Origin: an uncultured Muribaculaceae bacterium
GTDB lineage: Bacteria; Bacteroidota; Bacteroidia; Bacteroidales; Muribaculaceae
Reading direction: 5' to 3'
Assembly (NCBI GenBank): GCA_904502025.1
Contig: CAJGDJ010000040.1
Coordinates: forward strand, 1 to 15,929
Length of the DNA stretch: 15,929 bases
In this document: piece after piece, positions 6,828-14,464 of the stretch
How positions within the stretch are numbered: the stretch's first letter is position 1
Layout of the letters: the number at the start of each line of letters is the position of its first letter
The notes under the pieces: model-generated
What the model saw: the letters and a program-made list of their open reading frames with translations, nothing else
Databases searched by the model: none
Told to the model about the DNA's origin: nothing
Made by a program: the position numbers and the translations under genes

Positions 6828-8030
6828 TTAATTTAACACGCAATATCCCGAATTTGTTAGTCCGGTCCTGATTGTATTTATATGCTCGTTGTTGAGAGTC
6901 TCAAGTTCGATGCGAAGTATGCAACCATTGATTTCGGCACTTGCGTTTATGCGTTCATGTGAAACAGAAAGAATGTTTCCTCCTAAGTCGGCAATAATGT
7001 TACACACGCCCGATAGTTGTCCGGGCTTGTCGTAAAGGTCGATTTTGAAAGTATAGTTGCGACCACTTTTTGATAATCCACGAGTGATGACGCGGCTCAG
7101 GGTTGTAACATCAATATTGCCCCCCGACACAAGGCAAACAACCCTTTTCCCTTTGATTGGGAGTTTGTTAAACATTGCTGCGGCAATTGATACGGCTCCT
7201 GCTCCTTCGGCAACAATTTTGTGTTGTTCAAGCAGGGCAAGAATCGCAGCTGCAATTTCGTCGTCGCTTACTGTAACTACTTCATCAACATATTTGTTGC
7301 ACATTTCAAATGTATTGATGCCCGGTTCTTTGACGGCAATACCGTCGGCTATGGTTGACACTGTAGATAAGTGTTGTATTTTGCCTTCTTGAAGCGAAGT
7401 TGCCATGCTGGGAGCTCCCGATGATTGCACTCCATACACTTTTATCTCAGGACGCAATGTTTTAATGGCAAATGCTACTCCTGATATTAATCCACCTCCT
7501 CCGATTGGCACGATTACAGCCTCGACGTCGGGCATATCTTCAAGAATTTCAAGTCCTATTGTTCCTTGTCCTGCAATAACCTTTGGGTCGTCAAAGGGGT
7601 GAACAAAAGTATAACCCTTTTCATCGCGAAGCTGAAGAGCCTTTTGGTAGGCATCGTCATATACTCCCGGAACTAAACACACTTCTGCTCCATAACCTTT
7701 TGTGGCTTCAACTTTTGAGATAGGGGCACCGGCAGGGAGGCATATCAATGCTTTGATGCCATTGTGTGAAGCCCCGAAAGCAACGCCTTGAGCGTGGTTG
7801 CCTGCAGAACAGGCAATTACCCCTCGTGATTTCTCTTCGTCGGTGAGTTGTGATATTTTGTAATATGCTCCACGCAACTTAAATGACCCGGTGTATTGCA
7901 TATTTTCGGGTTTGATATAAATATTGGCATCGGGGTTGATGCGACGCGACCACACCAATGGTGTTTTACGCAAAACGCCACTCAACACCTTTTGTGCATT
8001 ATAGATTTCGTTGATGTCAAGATTCGTCAT
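6828..8030 (-). CDS. ilvA: Threonine ammonia-lyase with C-terminal ACT domain
   Basis: This PLP enzyme converts L-threonine to 2-oxobutanoate and ammonia, the first step toward isoleucine. All fold-type II serine/threonine dehydratase landmarks are present in 400 residues: GSFKLRGA with the PLP lysine at K51, SAGNHAQG at 75-82, the phosphate-binding glycine loop PIGGGGLISG at 175-184, and SGGN at 302-305. Residues from about 326 to 400 (YTFKIDLYDKPGQLSGVCNIIADLGGNI...) form one ACT domain, a ligand-binding module. This makes it the short IlvA form, not the two-ACT E. coli form. The start at 8028-8030 sits about 20 nt downstream of a TAAATTTG box. Whether isoleucine inhibits this enzyme cannot be read from sequence. 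No other branched-chain biosynthesis gene is in view; it is divergent from maeB. Confidence 0.96.
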   Translation of the reverse strand: MTNLDINEIYNAQKVLSGVLRKTPLVWSRRINPDANIYIKPENMQYTGSFKLRGAYYKISQLTDEEKSRGVIACSAGNHAQGVAFGASHNGIKALICLPAGAPISKVEATKGYGAEVCLVPGVYDDAYQKALQLRDEKGYTFVHPFDDPKVIAGQGTIGLEILEDMPDVEAVIVPIGGGGLISGVAFAIKTLRPEIKVYGVQSSGAPSMATSLQEGKIQHLSTVSTIADGIAVKEPGINTFEMCNKYVDEVVTVSDDEIAAAILALLEQHKIVAEGAGAVSIAAAMFNKLPIKGKRVVCLVSGGNIDVTTLSRVITRGLSKSGRNYTFKIDLYDKPGQLSGVCNIIADLGGNILSVSHERINASAEINGCILRIELETLNNEHINTIRTGLTNSGYCVLN

Positions 8031-8050
8031 AGGAGTGTAATTTTGTAATG

Positions 8051-8058
8051 CAAATTTA
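8051..8058 (-). promoter_or_regulatory. Predicted -7 element for ilvA
   Basis: The minus strand reads TAAATTTG, an exact TAnnTTTG match, ending 20 nt before the ilvA start codon. No clear -33 TTG is present at the usual distance. The 288-bp divergent region 8031-8318 is very AT-rich and otherwise shows no clear operator repeat. Confidence 0.55.
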
Positions 8059-8225
8059 GTTATTATTTGAATAAATGCGATAAAATTAAAAATAAAAAAA
8101 ACACCACATGCAAAATGATAGTAAAAGCTGTTTATTTGTTGAAAAATATTAACAAAAATAGCGTTTTGCTTACAAAATGTAAATATTTTTTCTTGAAAAT
8201 ATATCGTGGATTAAATTCTTTTTAC

Positions 8226-8233
8226 TAACTTTG
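8226..8233 (+). promoter_or_regulatory. Predicted -7 element for maeB
   Basis: TAACTTTG matches TAnnTTTG and lies 85 nt upstream of the maeB start, giving a 5' leader of roughly 75-80 nt. A -33 TTG at the expected spacing is not evident. The leader shows no strong hairpin that I could find. Confidence 0.55.
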
Positions 8234-8318
8234 TGGGCGATATGAGAAAACGGTTGCAAAATCGCACAAAATTATTGAATTAATAACACTCACAACATAG
8301 TCTTAAAATATTAAAATT

Positions 8319-10613
8319 ATGCCAAAGGTAACAAAAGAAATGGCTCTCGATTACCACCGCGAAGGTAAGTGCGGAAAAATCGAAGTGGTTCCAACAAAAC
8401 CTTATTCGTCACAAAGTGATTTGGCTCTCGCATATTCACCGGGGGTTGCATATCCATGTCTCGAAATTGAACAACGTCCCGAGGACGCATACGAATATAC
8501 AAGTAAGGGAAATCTTGTTGCTGTAATCTCAAATGGTACGGCAGTGCTTGGTCTTGGCGATATAGGAGCCCTCGCAGGTAAGCCCGTAATGGAGGGTAAA
8601 GCATTGTTGTTTAAGATATTTGCCGGTATTGATTGCTTTGACATCGAAGTAGATGAAAAAGACCCCGATAAATTTATTGAAATCGTAAAAGGTATATCGC
8701 CAACGTTTGGTGGTATCAACCTTGAAGATATAAAAGCTCCCGAATGTTTTGAAATTGAGCGTCGTTTGAAAGAGGAGTGTAATATTCCTGTAATGCACGA
8801 CGACCAACATGGTACTGCTATCATCTCGGCTGCCGGATTGCTTAATGCTCTTGAACTTCAAGGGAAAAAGATTGAAGAAGCAAAATTGGTTGTAAATGGA
8901 GCTGGTGCAGCGGCTGTGTCATGTACTCGTCTTTATATTGCACTTGGTATTAAACCCGAAAATGTGGTGATGTGCGACAGTAAGGGTGTGTTGAACAAAA
9001 AACGCAAAAACCTTAACGCTCAAAAACTCGAATTTGCTACCGACCGTGATATCGACACTCTTGAAGAAGCAATGAAAGATGCCGATGTGTTCCTTGGACT
9101 TTCGGTAAAAGATGTGGTTACAGCCGAAATGGTGCAATCGATGGCTAAAAATCCTATCGTGTTTGCTCTTGCAAATCCCGACCCTGAAATAGCATACGAT
9201 GTTGCAATAGCTTCACGTCCCGATTTGATTTTTGCTACCGGACGCTCGGATTATCCTAATCAAATCAATAATGTGTTAGGATTCCCATATATATTCCGTG
9301 GAGCACTCGACTCAGGGGCAACTGCAATTAATGAAGATATGAAACTTGCAGCTGTGCGTGCTATTGCAAAGTTGGCAAAACTGCCGGTGCCATCGGTTGT
9401 GAACGCCGCTTACAATATGACTGCACTTAAATTTGGTGCCGACTATATTCTTCCAAAACCTCTTGACCCTCGTTTGCTTACAACTGTGGCTCCTGCTGTT
9501 GCTAAGGCAGCTATGGAGTCGGGAGTGGCTCGTCGTCCTATTGCTGACTGGGACGCATATTGTGCAAAACTTCGTCAATTGATGGGGTATGACAATAAGT
9601 TGATGCGTCGATTTACTGATGAGGCAAAACAAAACCCAAAACGAGTGGTGTTTGCCGAGGCAAATACCGACAATATGCTCCGTGCGGCTGTGTCGTCGGC
9701 TCGTCAAGGTATTTGTACCCCAATTTTGTTGGGTAATGAAGAGATGATTGAAAAGCGTGCTGCTCGTCTTGGCGTGAATATCGAAGGTCTTGAAATAGTA
9801 AATCTTCGTCATGACCGTGAGGCAGATCGTCGTCATCGTTTTGCAACTATCCTTGCCGAAAAACGTCAACGTGCAGGCTTGACTTATCCCGAAGCTCTTG
9901 AAAAAATGTTTGACCGCAACTACTTCGGTATGATGATGGTCGAAACTGGCGAAGCTGATGCGTTTATCGCAGGAACATATTCAAGCAGTCATCAAACAGG
10001 CGAAATCGCAAAAGAGGTTGTGGGTATTCGTCCAAGTTACAACCACTTCGCAACAATGCACATCATGAATACCAAACGTGGCACATACTTCCTCGCTGAT
10101 ACAATGATTAATCAAAATAATGATGAAGATACATTGTTTGATATCGCACGTTTGGCTCGCCACTCGGTAGAATATTTTGCTCACGATCCGGTTATGGCAA
10201 TGGTGTCGTATAGCAATTTCGGTTCTAACTGTGAAAAAGAATGTCAACGAGTTCATTCAGTAGTAGAAAAAATGCAACAATCTTATCCTGAATTGCCAAT
10301 CGATGGAGAAATGCAAGTTCACTACGCACTCAATAAGAAATTGCGTGATGACCGCTTCCCATTCTCTCGCTTGAAGGGACGTGATGTGAATACTCTTATA
10401 TTCCCAAACTTGAGTGCTGCGAATACAGCATATCGCATGATGCTTGAATTGGGCGTGGCTGAGGCTATTGGTCCAATCCAAATGGGATTGAATAAACCTA
10501 TTCACTTTATTGCTGTGGATTCGGAAGTTCGTGATATTATCAATCTCACAACAATTGCCGTTCTTGATGCCGCTGTTCTTGAAAAAGCCGGCGACAAAGT
10601 GGAAGATAAGTAA
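8319..10613 (+). CDS. maeB: NADP-dependent malic enzyme with C-terminal phosphotransacetylase-like domain
   Basis: This enzyme oxidatively decarboxylates malate to pyruvate and reduces NADP+, supplying NADPH and carbon in the cytoplasm. The 764 residues match the long MaeB class. The malic N-domain (about 15-160) contains SDLALAYSPGVAYPCLEI, the catalytic-lysine region EGKALLFK (K94 the likely catalytic residue), the metal-site stretch INLEDIKAPECFEIE (134-148) and HDDQHGTA (160-167). The nucleotide-binding domain has a Rossmann loop, VVNGAGAAA (191-199), and VFALANPDPE (281-290). From about residue 430 to the end there is a phosphate acetyl/butyryltransferase-like domain; in characterised MaeB proteins this part binds acetyl-CoA and regulates the enzyme rather than catalysing transfer. 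It is the only convincing plus-strand gene, transcribed alone and closed by a strong terminator 26 nt after the stop. Confidence 0.96.
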   Translation: MPKVTKEMALDYHREGKCGKIEVVPTKPYSSQSDLALAYSPGVAYPCLEIEQRPEDAYEYTSKGNLVAVISNGTAVLGLGDIGALAGKPVMEGKALLFKIFAGIDCFDIEVDEKDPDKFIEIVKGISPTFGGINLEDIKAPECFEIERRLKEECNIPVMHDDQHGTAIISAAGLLNALELQGKKIEEAKLVVNGAGAAAVSCTRLYIALGIKPENVVMCDSKGVLNKKRKNLNAQKLEFATDRDIDTLEEAMKDADVFLGLSVKDVVTAEMVQSMAKNPIVFALANPDPEIAYDVAIASRPDLIFATGRSDYPNQINNVLGFPYIFRGALDSGATAINEDMKLAAVRAIAKLAKLPVPSVVNAAYNMTALKFGADYILPKPLDPRLLTTVAPAVAKAAMESGVARRPIADWDAYCAKLRQLMGYDNKLMRRFTDEAKQNPKRVVFAEANTDNMLRAAVSSARQGICTPILLGNEEMIEKRAARLGVNIEGLEIVNLRHDREADRRHRFATILAEKRQRAGLTYPEALEKMFDRNYFGMMMVETGEADAFIAGTYSSSHQTGEIAKEVVGIRPSYNHFATMHIMNTKRGTYFLADTMINQNNDEDTLFDIARLARHSVEYFAHDPVMAMVSYSNFGSNCEKECQRVHSVVEKMQQSYPELPIDGEMQVHYALNKKLRDDRFPFSRLKGRDVNTLIFPNLSAANTAYRMMLELGVAEAIGPIQMGLNKPIHFIAVDSEVRDIINLTTIAVLDAAVLEKAGDKVEDK

Positions 10614-10639
10614 AATTTGATAAATGTTAAATATGGAAC

Positions 10640-10680
10640 GAGCCGACATCATCAATGCCGGCTCGCTTGCTTTATATTTT
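10640..10680 (+). terminator. Rho-independent terminator of maeB
   Basis: GAGCCGACAT (10640-10649) pairs with ATGCCGGCTC (10655-10664) with one mismatch and a 5-nt loop. It is followed by the T-rich stretch GCTTGCTTTATATTTT. It lies 26 nt after the maeB stop. Confidence 0.88.
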
Positions 10681-10682
10681 AT

Positions 10683-10770
10683 TATTGGTGTCCGATAAAA
10701 CATTTTCATGTGCTTCGCACTACTTCAATGATTTAATCATATATAGAGGGCTTGTAATTTACAACAAGAA
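10683..10770 (-). repeat. Shortened inverted copy of the 18-378 repeat element
   Basis: TATTGGTGTCCGATAAAA (10683-10700) is the exact reverse complement of an 18-bp part of the boundary repeat at 23-40 and 361-378. Positions 10704-10757 match the reverse complement of 56-109 at 53 of 54 bases, including the GCTTCGC mini-hairpin. Weaker similarity continues to about 10770. Compared with the left-end unit, the roughly 245 bp between positions 109 and 356 are missing, so this looks like an internal deletion derivative in the opposite orientation. It begins two bases after the maeB terminator T tract. Confidence 0.85.
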
Positions 10771-10844
10771 CTCTCAATCGCATAAATTCAGCGACTGAGC
10801 CCACTTTTTGATGCTCTACCGACGATTCCCGGATAGCTATAAAT

Positions 10845-10886
10845 AGAAAAAGAAAACGGTCTCAATATCACTGCTGTTGAGACCGT
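10845..10886 (-). terminator. Rho-independent terminator of the nfnAB operon
   Basis: ACGGTCTCAA (10856-10865) and TTGAGACCGT (10877-10886) form a perfect 10-bp stem with an 11-nt loop. On the minus strand it is followed by TTTCTTTTTCTATTT. It lies 24 nt beyond the stop codon of the downstream gene. Confidence 0.9.
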
Positions 10887-10910
10887 CGTATTTAGAGTGT
10901 TGAGTAAATG

Positions 10911-12374
10911 TTATTTTTCAAGGGCTTCAGCCATGGCGGCTGCTGCACGGCGTCCGTCGCCCATAGCGAGGATTACAGTAGCACCACCACGCACAATGTC
11001 GCCACCGGCATAGAGGTCGCCGAGTGATGATTGCATTGTTTCTTCGTTGACTACGATTGTGCCACGACGAGAGATTTCAAGTTCGGGAATTGCGTTTGGA
11101 ATAAGTGGGTTGGGTGATACACCTACGCTCACGATTACCAAGTCAACAGGAATCTCTTTGATAGCTCCTTCGATAGCAACTGGAGAACGACGACCTGATT
11201 CATCGGGTTCGCCAAGTTCCATTTGTTGTACGAGCATCATATTTACGCGACCATTTTCATCGCCACGATATTCGATAGGGTTGTGGAGAGTCATAAACTC
11301 AACACCCTCTTCTTTTGCATGCTTAACCTCCTCAACACGAGCGGGCATTTCGTCTTCGCTACGTCGATATACAATCATAGCTACCTCTGCACCCATGCGA
11401 CGAGCTGTGCGAACAGAGTCCATAGCAGTGTTGCCACCACCGATTACGGCAACGCGTTTGCCACGAAGAACTGGAGTGTCCCAATCGGCACGACCTGCAC
11501 CCATGAGGTTTACGCGAGTGAGATATTCGTTGCTCGACATCACCCCATTGAGGTTTTCGCCGGAAATGTTCATGAAGCGAGGCAATCCGGCTCCTGATGC
11601 TACAAACACACCTTTGAATCCCATTTCGTGAAGATTGTCGTAGCTTATAGTTTTACCCACGATGCAGTCTTTTTCAAAAGTAACGCCCATATTGCGAAGC
11701 CCATCGATTTCCACTTCAACCACTGAGTTGGGAAGACGGAATTCGGGAATGCCATATTTCAATACACCACCAATTTCGTGGAGTGCTTCAAATACAGTAA
11801 CGTCATAGCCACGTTTAGCCATATCTCCGGCAAATGACAATCCGGCAGGACCTGAGCCCACAACGGCTACTTTAATGTTTTTCTTCTCTTCCATTGCAGG
11901 GACTGCGATATTTCCGCTTTCGCGTTCGGTGTCAGCTGCAAAGCGTTCAAGATAACCGATTGCAACCGGCTCTTTCTTCATTTTGTGGTAGAGACATTTT
12001 GACTCACATTGTTTTTCTTGTGGGCACACGCGACCACACACAGCAGGTAATGCACTTGTTTCTTTCAATACCACTGCTGCAGCTTGAAAATCGCCACGCT
12101 CAATGTTTTTGATAAATCCGGGGATATTGATGCTCACCGGACAACCTTTCATACATTGAGGATCGGGGCAGTCCATACAACGAGAAGCCTCAATAACTGC
12201 TTGCTCGGCATTAAGACCTTGGTTTACTTCTTCGTTGCAAGTAACACGATAGGCAGGGTCAAGCTCTGGCATCTTAACACGAGCAATCGCAGTACGTTCT
12301 TTAGCAGTATATTTTTTGCGTAGCTCTTCGCGCCATTGTGCATCACGAGGAGCCGATGTTATTTGTTTACTCAT
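10911..12374 (-). CDS. nfnB: NfnB-type large subunit: 4Fe-4S / FAD / NADPH oxidoreductase (GltD family)
   Basis: The protein has 487 residues and is often labelled glutamate synthase small subunit. Its N-terminus carries eight cysteines in two groups, C66-x2-C69-x4-C74-x3-C78 and C113-x3-C117-x5-C123-x3-C127, as expected for two 4Fe-4S clusters. The FAD-binding GxGxxG is VVGSGPAGLS (171-180), the NADPH Rossmann loop is VIGGGNTAMD (310-319), and the C-terminal flavin motif is YAGGDIVRGGATV (455-467). No glutamate synthase large subunit is adjacent. Instead it follows, by 20 bp, a ferredoxin-reductase-like small subunit. That gene pair is the arrangement of NfnAB, which couples NADH, reduced ferredoxin and NADP+ by flavin-based bifurcation, or of the related sulfide dehydrogenase SudAB. 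The Nfn reading is preferred; activity remains inferred. Confidence 0.85.
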   Translation of the reverse strand: MSKQITSAPRDAQWREELRKKYTAKERTAIARVKMPELDPAYRVTCNEEVNQGLNAEQAVIEASRCMDCPDPQCMKGCPVSINIPGFIKNIERGDFQAAAVVLKETSALPAVCGRVCPQEKQCESKCLYHKMKKEPVAIGYLERFAADTERESGNIAVPAMEEKKNIKVAVVGSGPAGLSFAGDMAKRGYDVTVFEALHEIGGVLKYGIPEFRLPNSVVEVEIDGLRNMGVTFEKDCIVGKTISYDNLHEMGFKGVFVASGAGLPRFMNISGENLNGVMSSNEYLTRVNLMGAGRADWDTPVLRGKRVAVIGGGNTAMDSVRTARRMGAEVAMIVYRRSEDEMPARVEEVKHAKEEGVEFMTLHNPIEYRGDENGRVNMMLVQQMELGEPDESGRRSPVAIEGAIKEIPVDLVIVSVGVSPNPLIPNAIPELEISRRGTIVVNEETMQSSLGDLYAGGDIVRGGATVILAMGDGRRAAAAMAEALEK

Positions 12375-12394
12375 AGTGATTATTTCTTTGAGGA

Positions 12395-13177
12395 TTAGTT
12401 ATAAGAACGAAGACGCATAAGCATTTCGTCAAAGTTTACTTTGTGAGCGTCAAACTCTGGTCCGTCGATACACACAAACTTGGTTTTGCCATCAACAGTG
12501 ATGCGACAAGCACCACACATACCTGTGCCATCAACCATGATAGTGTTGAGAGAGCAGATTGTTGGGACTTCATATTTTTTAGTTAATAGAGCCACGAATT
12601 TCATCATGATGGCAGGACCGATTGTAACAACTTGGTCAACCTTTTCGCGTTGGATAACACTTTCGATACCATTAGTTACAAGACCTTTAGTGCCGTAAGA
12701 CCCATCGTCGGTCATGATAATAACTTCGTCGGAATATTCGCGCACTTGATCTTCAAGAATGATAAGGTCTTTAGTGCGAGCAGCAAGAACCGAGATTACG
12801 CGGTTGCCGGCTTGTTTCATAGCCTTGATAATAGGAAGTAGGGGTGCAACACCCACACCACCGCCACAGCACACTACAGTGCCCACATTAGCGATATGTG
12901 TTGCTTGCCCAAGTGGACCTACGACATCGGTGAGATAATCACCTGCGTTAAGTGCACAAATTTTTGAAGATGAATCGCCCACCGCTTGAACAACGAGGGT
13001 GATTGTTCCTTTTTCGATATCTGCATCAGCGATAGTCAAAGGAATGCGTTCACCATGTTCGCCGGTACGCACAATAACGAAGTGCCCTGGACGACGTGAA
13101 CGAGCGATTAGTGGAGCTTCTACCACGAGTTTTGCAACTTTTTCTGAGAAATACTCCTTTTCAACTATTTTGTTCAT
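12395..13177 (-). CDS. nfnA: NfnA-type small subunit: FAD / 2Fe-2S ferredoxin-NADP reductase-like
   Basis: This 260-residue protein belongs to the ferredoxin-NADP reductase superfamily, close to PyrK and NfnA. The flavin-binding segment is RIPLTIAD (44-51), and the NAD-binding loop is CCGGGVGVAPLLP (103-115). The C-terminal 2Fe-2S region has C221 and C224 in MVDGTGMCGACRITVDG and C236 in KFVCIDGPEFDAH. The fourth ligand is likely D216 or C208; an aspartate ligand has been reported for Nfn, to my recollection. No pyrD lies nearby, so a dihydroorotate dehydrogenase role is unlikely. It is the first gene of the two-gene unit and would be the NADH/ferredoxin-facing subunit of the complex with its downstream partner. 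A TAACTTTG promoter core lies 35 nt upstream. Confidence 0.85.
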   Translation of the reverse strand: MNKIVEKEYFSEKVAKLVVEAPLIARSRRPGHFVIVRTGEHGERIPLTIADADIEKGTITLVVQAVGDSSSKICALNAGDYLTDVVGPLGQATHIANVGTVVCCGGGVGVAPLLPIIKAMKQAGNRVISVLAARTKDLIILEDQVREYSDEVIIMTDDGSYGTKGLVTNGIESVIQREKVDQVVTIGPAIMMKFVALLTKKYEVPTICSLNTIMVDGTGMCGACRITVDGKTKFVCIDGPEFDAHKVNFDEMLMRLRSYN

Positions 13178-13212
13178 CGTGAAATATGATTGATTATTCT
13201 GTATTATTTTGG

Positions 13213-13247
13213 CAAAGTTATTAAAAATTCCAAAACCTACCTACAAA
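13213..13247 (-). promoter_or_regulatory. Promoter of the nfnAB operon
   Basis: The minus strand has TAACTTTG at 13220-13213, an exact TAnnTTTG match. TTTG at 13247-13244 lies 23 nt upstream, slightly longer than the usual 19-21. The remaining space down to 13345 holds no gene and no clear terminator for the downstream-lying nuclease gene. Confidence 0.65.
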
Positions 13248-13345
13248 TTATCACTTAAAAGTGCCTCCACCATGAAAATTATTAGAAAACCTACCCTAAT
13301 CACGGAATTTTGCCAAAATAAAAAGTAGAGAAAATGAGATGTAAA

Positions 13346-14464
13346 CTATATTCCCGATTTGCGACGATTGCAATCGCGACAAAGTAATTGGCAATTCTCT
13401 GAGATTGTACGTCCTCCAGCATGCCATGGAGTTATATGGTCAGCTTCCATTTCAGACAAGTCTAATTCACGATCGTGTTTGGGGCACTCTTCGTTGGCGC
13501 AATGATGATGTTGTCGTTCATATGTGGCAAGTTTCATTGCCTCAGTAAAGGCTCTAATTGATAAATACTTTTCTTTCCCAGTGAGTAGATATTGATAAAT
13601 GCCCTTTTTATTGGTAACATCATCATCAAGCAACAATAGTTCTACTTTTTTATTAAATTCAGCCAAATTGATTATATCATCTTTATGATTGTCATAAAGT
13701 TCACCCCAATTTAATCCTTTCATAATGCGTTTTTGGGTGCGAGTGGGACGAAAAGATGATTCAATCCATGTGAAAATTGAGTTGAAATATTGCCATAGCG
13801 CATTTGCATTTACATCGTGTTGGTGCTTGCTCATGTATCCTGAAATATCTCCTTTTGAAATCCATTTAATAGCAGTTTCAAGATATTCCTGGCGTATGGC
13901 ACTGCCATTAAGATAGTCTCCTCCTATAGCATGTGCTACACAGTTTGTTTTGCTAAAATAACGTTTTGCATCGGTAACCCATGAACCCGAATAAACAGCA
14001 TTGCGAAGTTCTTGGTCTGTAAGTTCTTCTCCAGCAATATTTATAGTCTTAAACCATTCAAGTTTTTCACTATCAGTACCAGTGCAAAAATATATCATTA
14101 ACTTATAATCAAGAATTTTTTCTTGAATATCGTTGGTAAAGTTGTAAAAACCCAAACGATCGTTATTGTAGGGTATGCTGAAATTGCCAGCGACAAATTC
14201 GCAAATAGACATTGTTCGTTGTTGCCCATCAATTATTTCGAAGTGATCGTTGTCGCATACAGCCCAATACATCACATTTAGGGGAAAACCTTTGAGAATA
14301 GTATCTATTACGGCTTCTTTTTGTTTAGTGTCATATATAAATTCACGTTGATAGGGTGGGCGAATGTTTAGTTTGCCGTTATAGCCTACAACTCCATTTT
14401 CATTGTTATTTATATAGCCTTCAAATAAATCCCTAATGCTTATTTCTTTTAATTCTATATTCAT
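13346..14464 (-). CDS. DUF262 (ParB/GmrS-like) - HNH nuclease
   Basis: A 372-residue two-domain protein. The N-terminal DUF262 domain (about 1-210) has RPPYQREFIYD (35-45) and the signature IDGQQR (78-83), associated in this family with nucleotide binding or a ParB/sulfiredoxin-like site. The C-terminal HNH domain (about 318-372) has paired cysteines C322/C327 and C362/C365 for zinc, the catalytic-type EADHITPWHAGG (340-351, D342-H343), N357 and the closing CNRRKS. DUF262-HNH relatives include GmrSD, SspE and BrxU, nucleases of modification-dependent or phage-defence systems. Its ATG overlaps the TGA of the upstream methyltransferase gene by 4 nt, so the two are translationally coupled. The likely role is the cutting arm of a restriction or defence pair; whether it cuts modified or unmodified DNA cannot be told from sequence. 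Confidence 0.88.
   Translation of the reverse strand: MNIELKEISIRDLFEGYINNNENGVVGYNGKLNIRPPYQREFIYDTKQKEAVIDTILKGFPLNVMYWAVCDNDHFEIIDGQQRTMSICEFVAGNFSIPYNNDRLGFYNFTNDIQEKILDYKLMIYFCTGTDSEKLEWFKTINIAGEELTDQELRNAVYSGSWVTDAKRYFSKTNCVAHAIGGDYLNGSAIRQEYLETAIKWISKGDISGYMSKHQHDVNANALWQYFNSIFTWIESSFRPTRTQKRIMKGLNWGELYDNHKDDIINLAEFNKKVELLLLDDDVTNKKGIYQYLLTGKEKYLSIRAFTEAMKLATYERQHHHCANEECPKHDRELDLSEMEADHITPWHAGGRTISENCQLLCRDCNRRKSGI

Noticed and set aside
8402..8861. Two overlapping minus-strand open frames of 110-140 codons in the start of maeB
   Set aside because: They are antisense shadows of the malic N-domain with implausible composition and no promoter.
9312..9869. 185-codon minus-strand open frame inside maeB
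   Set aside because: It is fully antisense to a well-conserved malic enzyme gene, is rich in Cys, His and Ser in a way typical of shadow frames, and has no recognisable domain.
10791..10831. tRNA-like fragment (minus strand CGGTAGAGCA, similar to a tRNA D arm)
   Set aside because: There is no matching acceptor, anticodon or T arm around it; it is at most a chance match. The surrounding stretch 10771-10840 shows nothing else I can identify.
11047..11631. 194-codon plus-strand open frame inside the nfnB gene
   Set aside because: It is an antisense shadow of a gene with intact cofactor motifs and has Ser/Thr/Pro/Arg-rich low-complexity composition.
13206..13320. Inverted copies of TTTGCCAAAAT near 13206-13216 and 13310-13320
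   Set aside because: The arms are short, AT-rich and about 90 bp apart, with no U tract placed to make a terminator; probably chance, or two promoter-like sequences.
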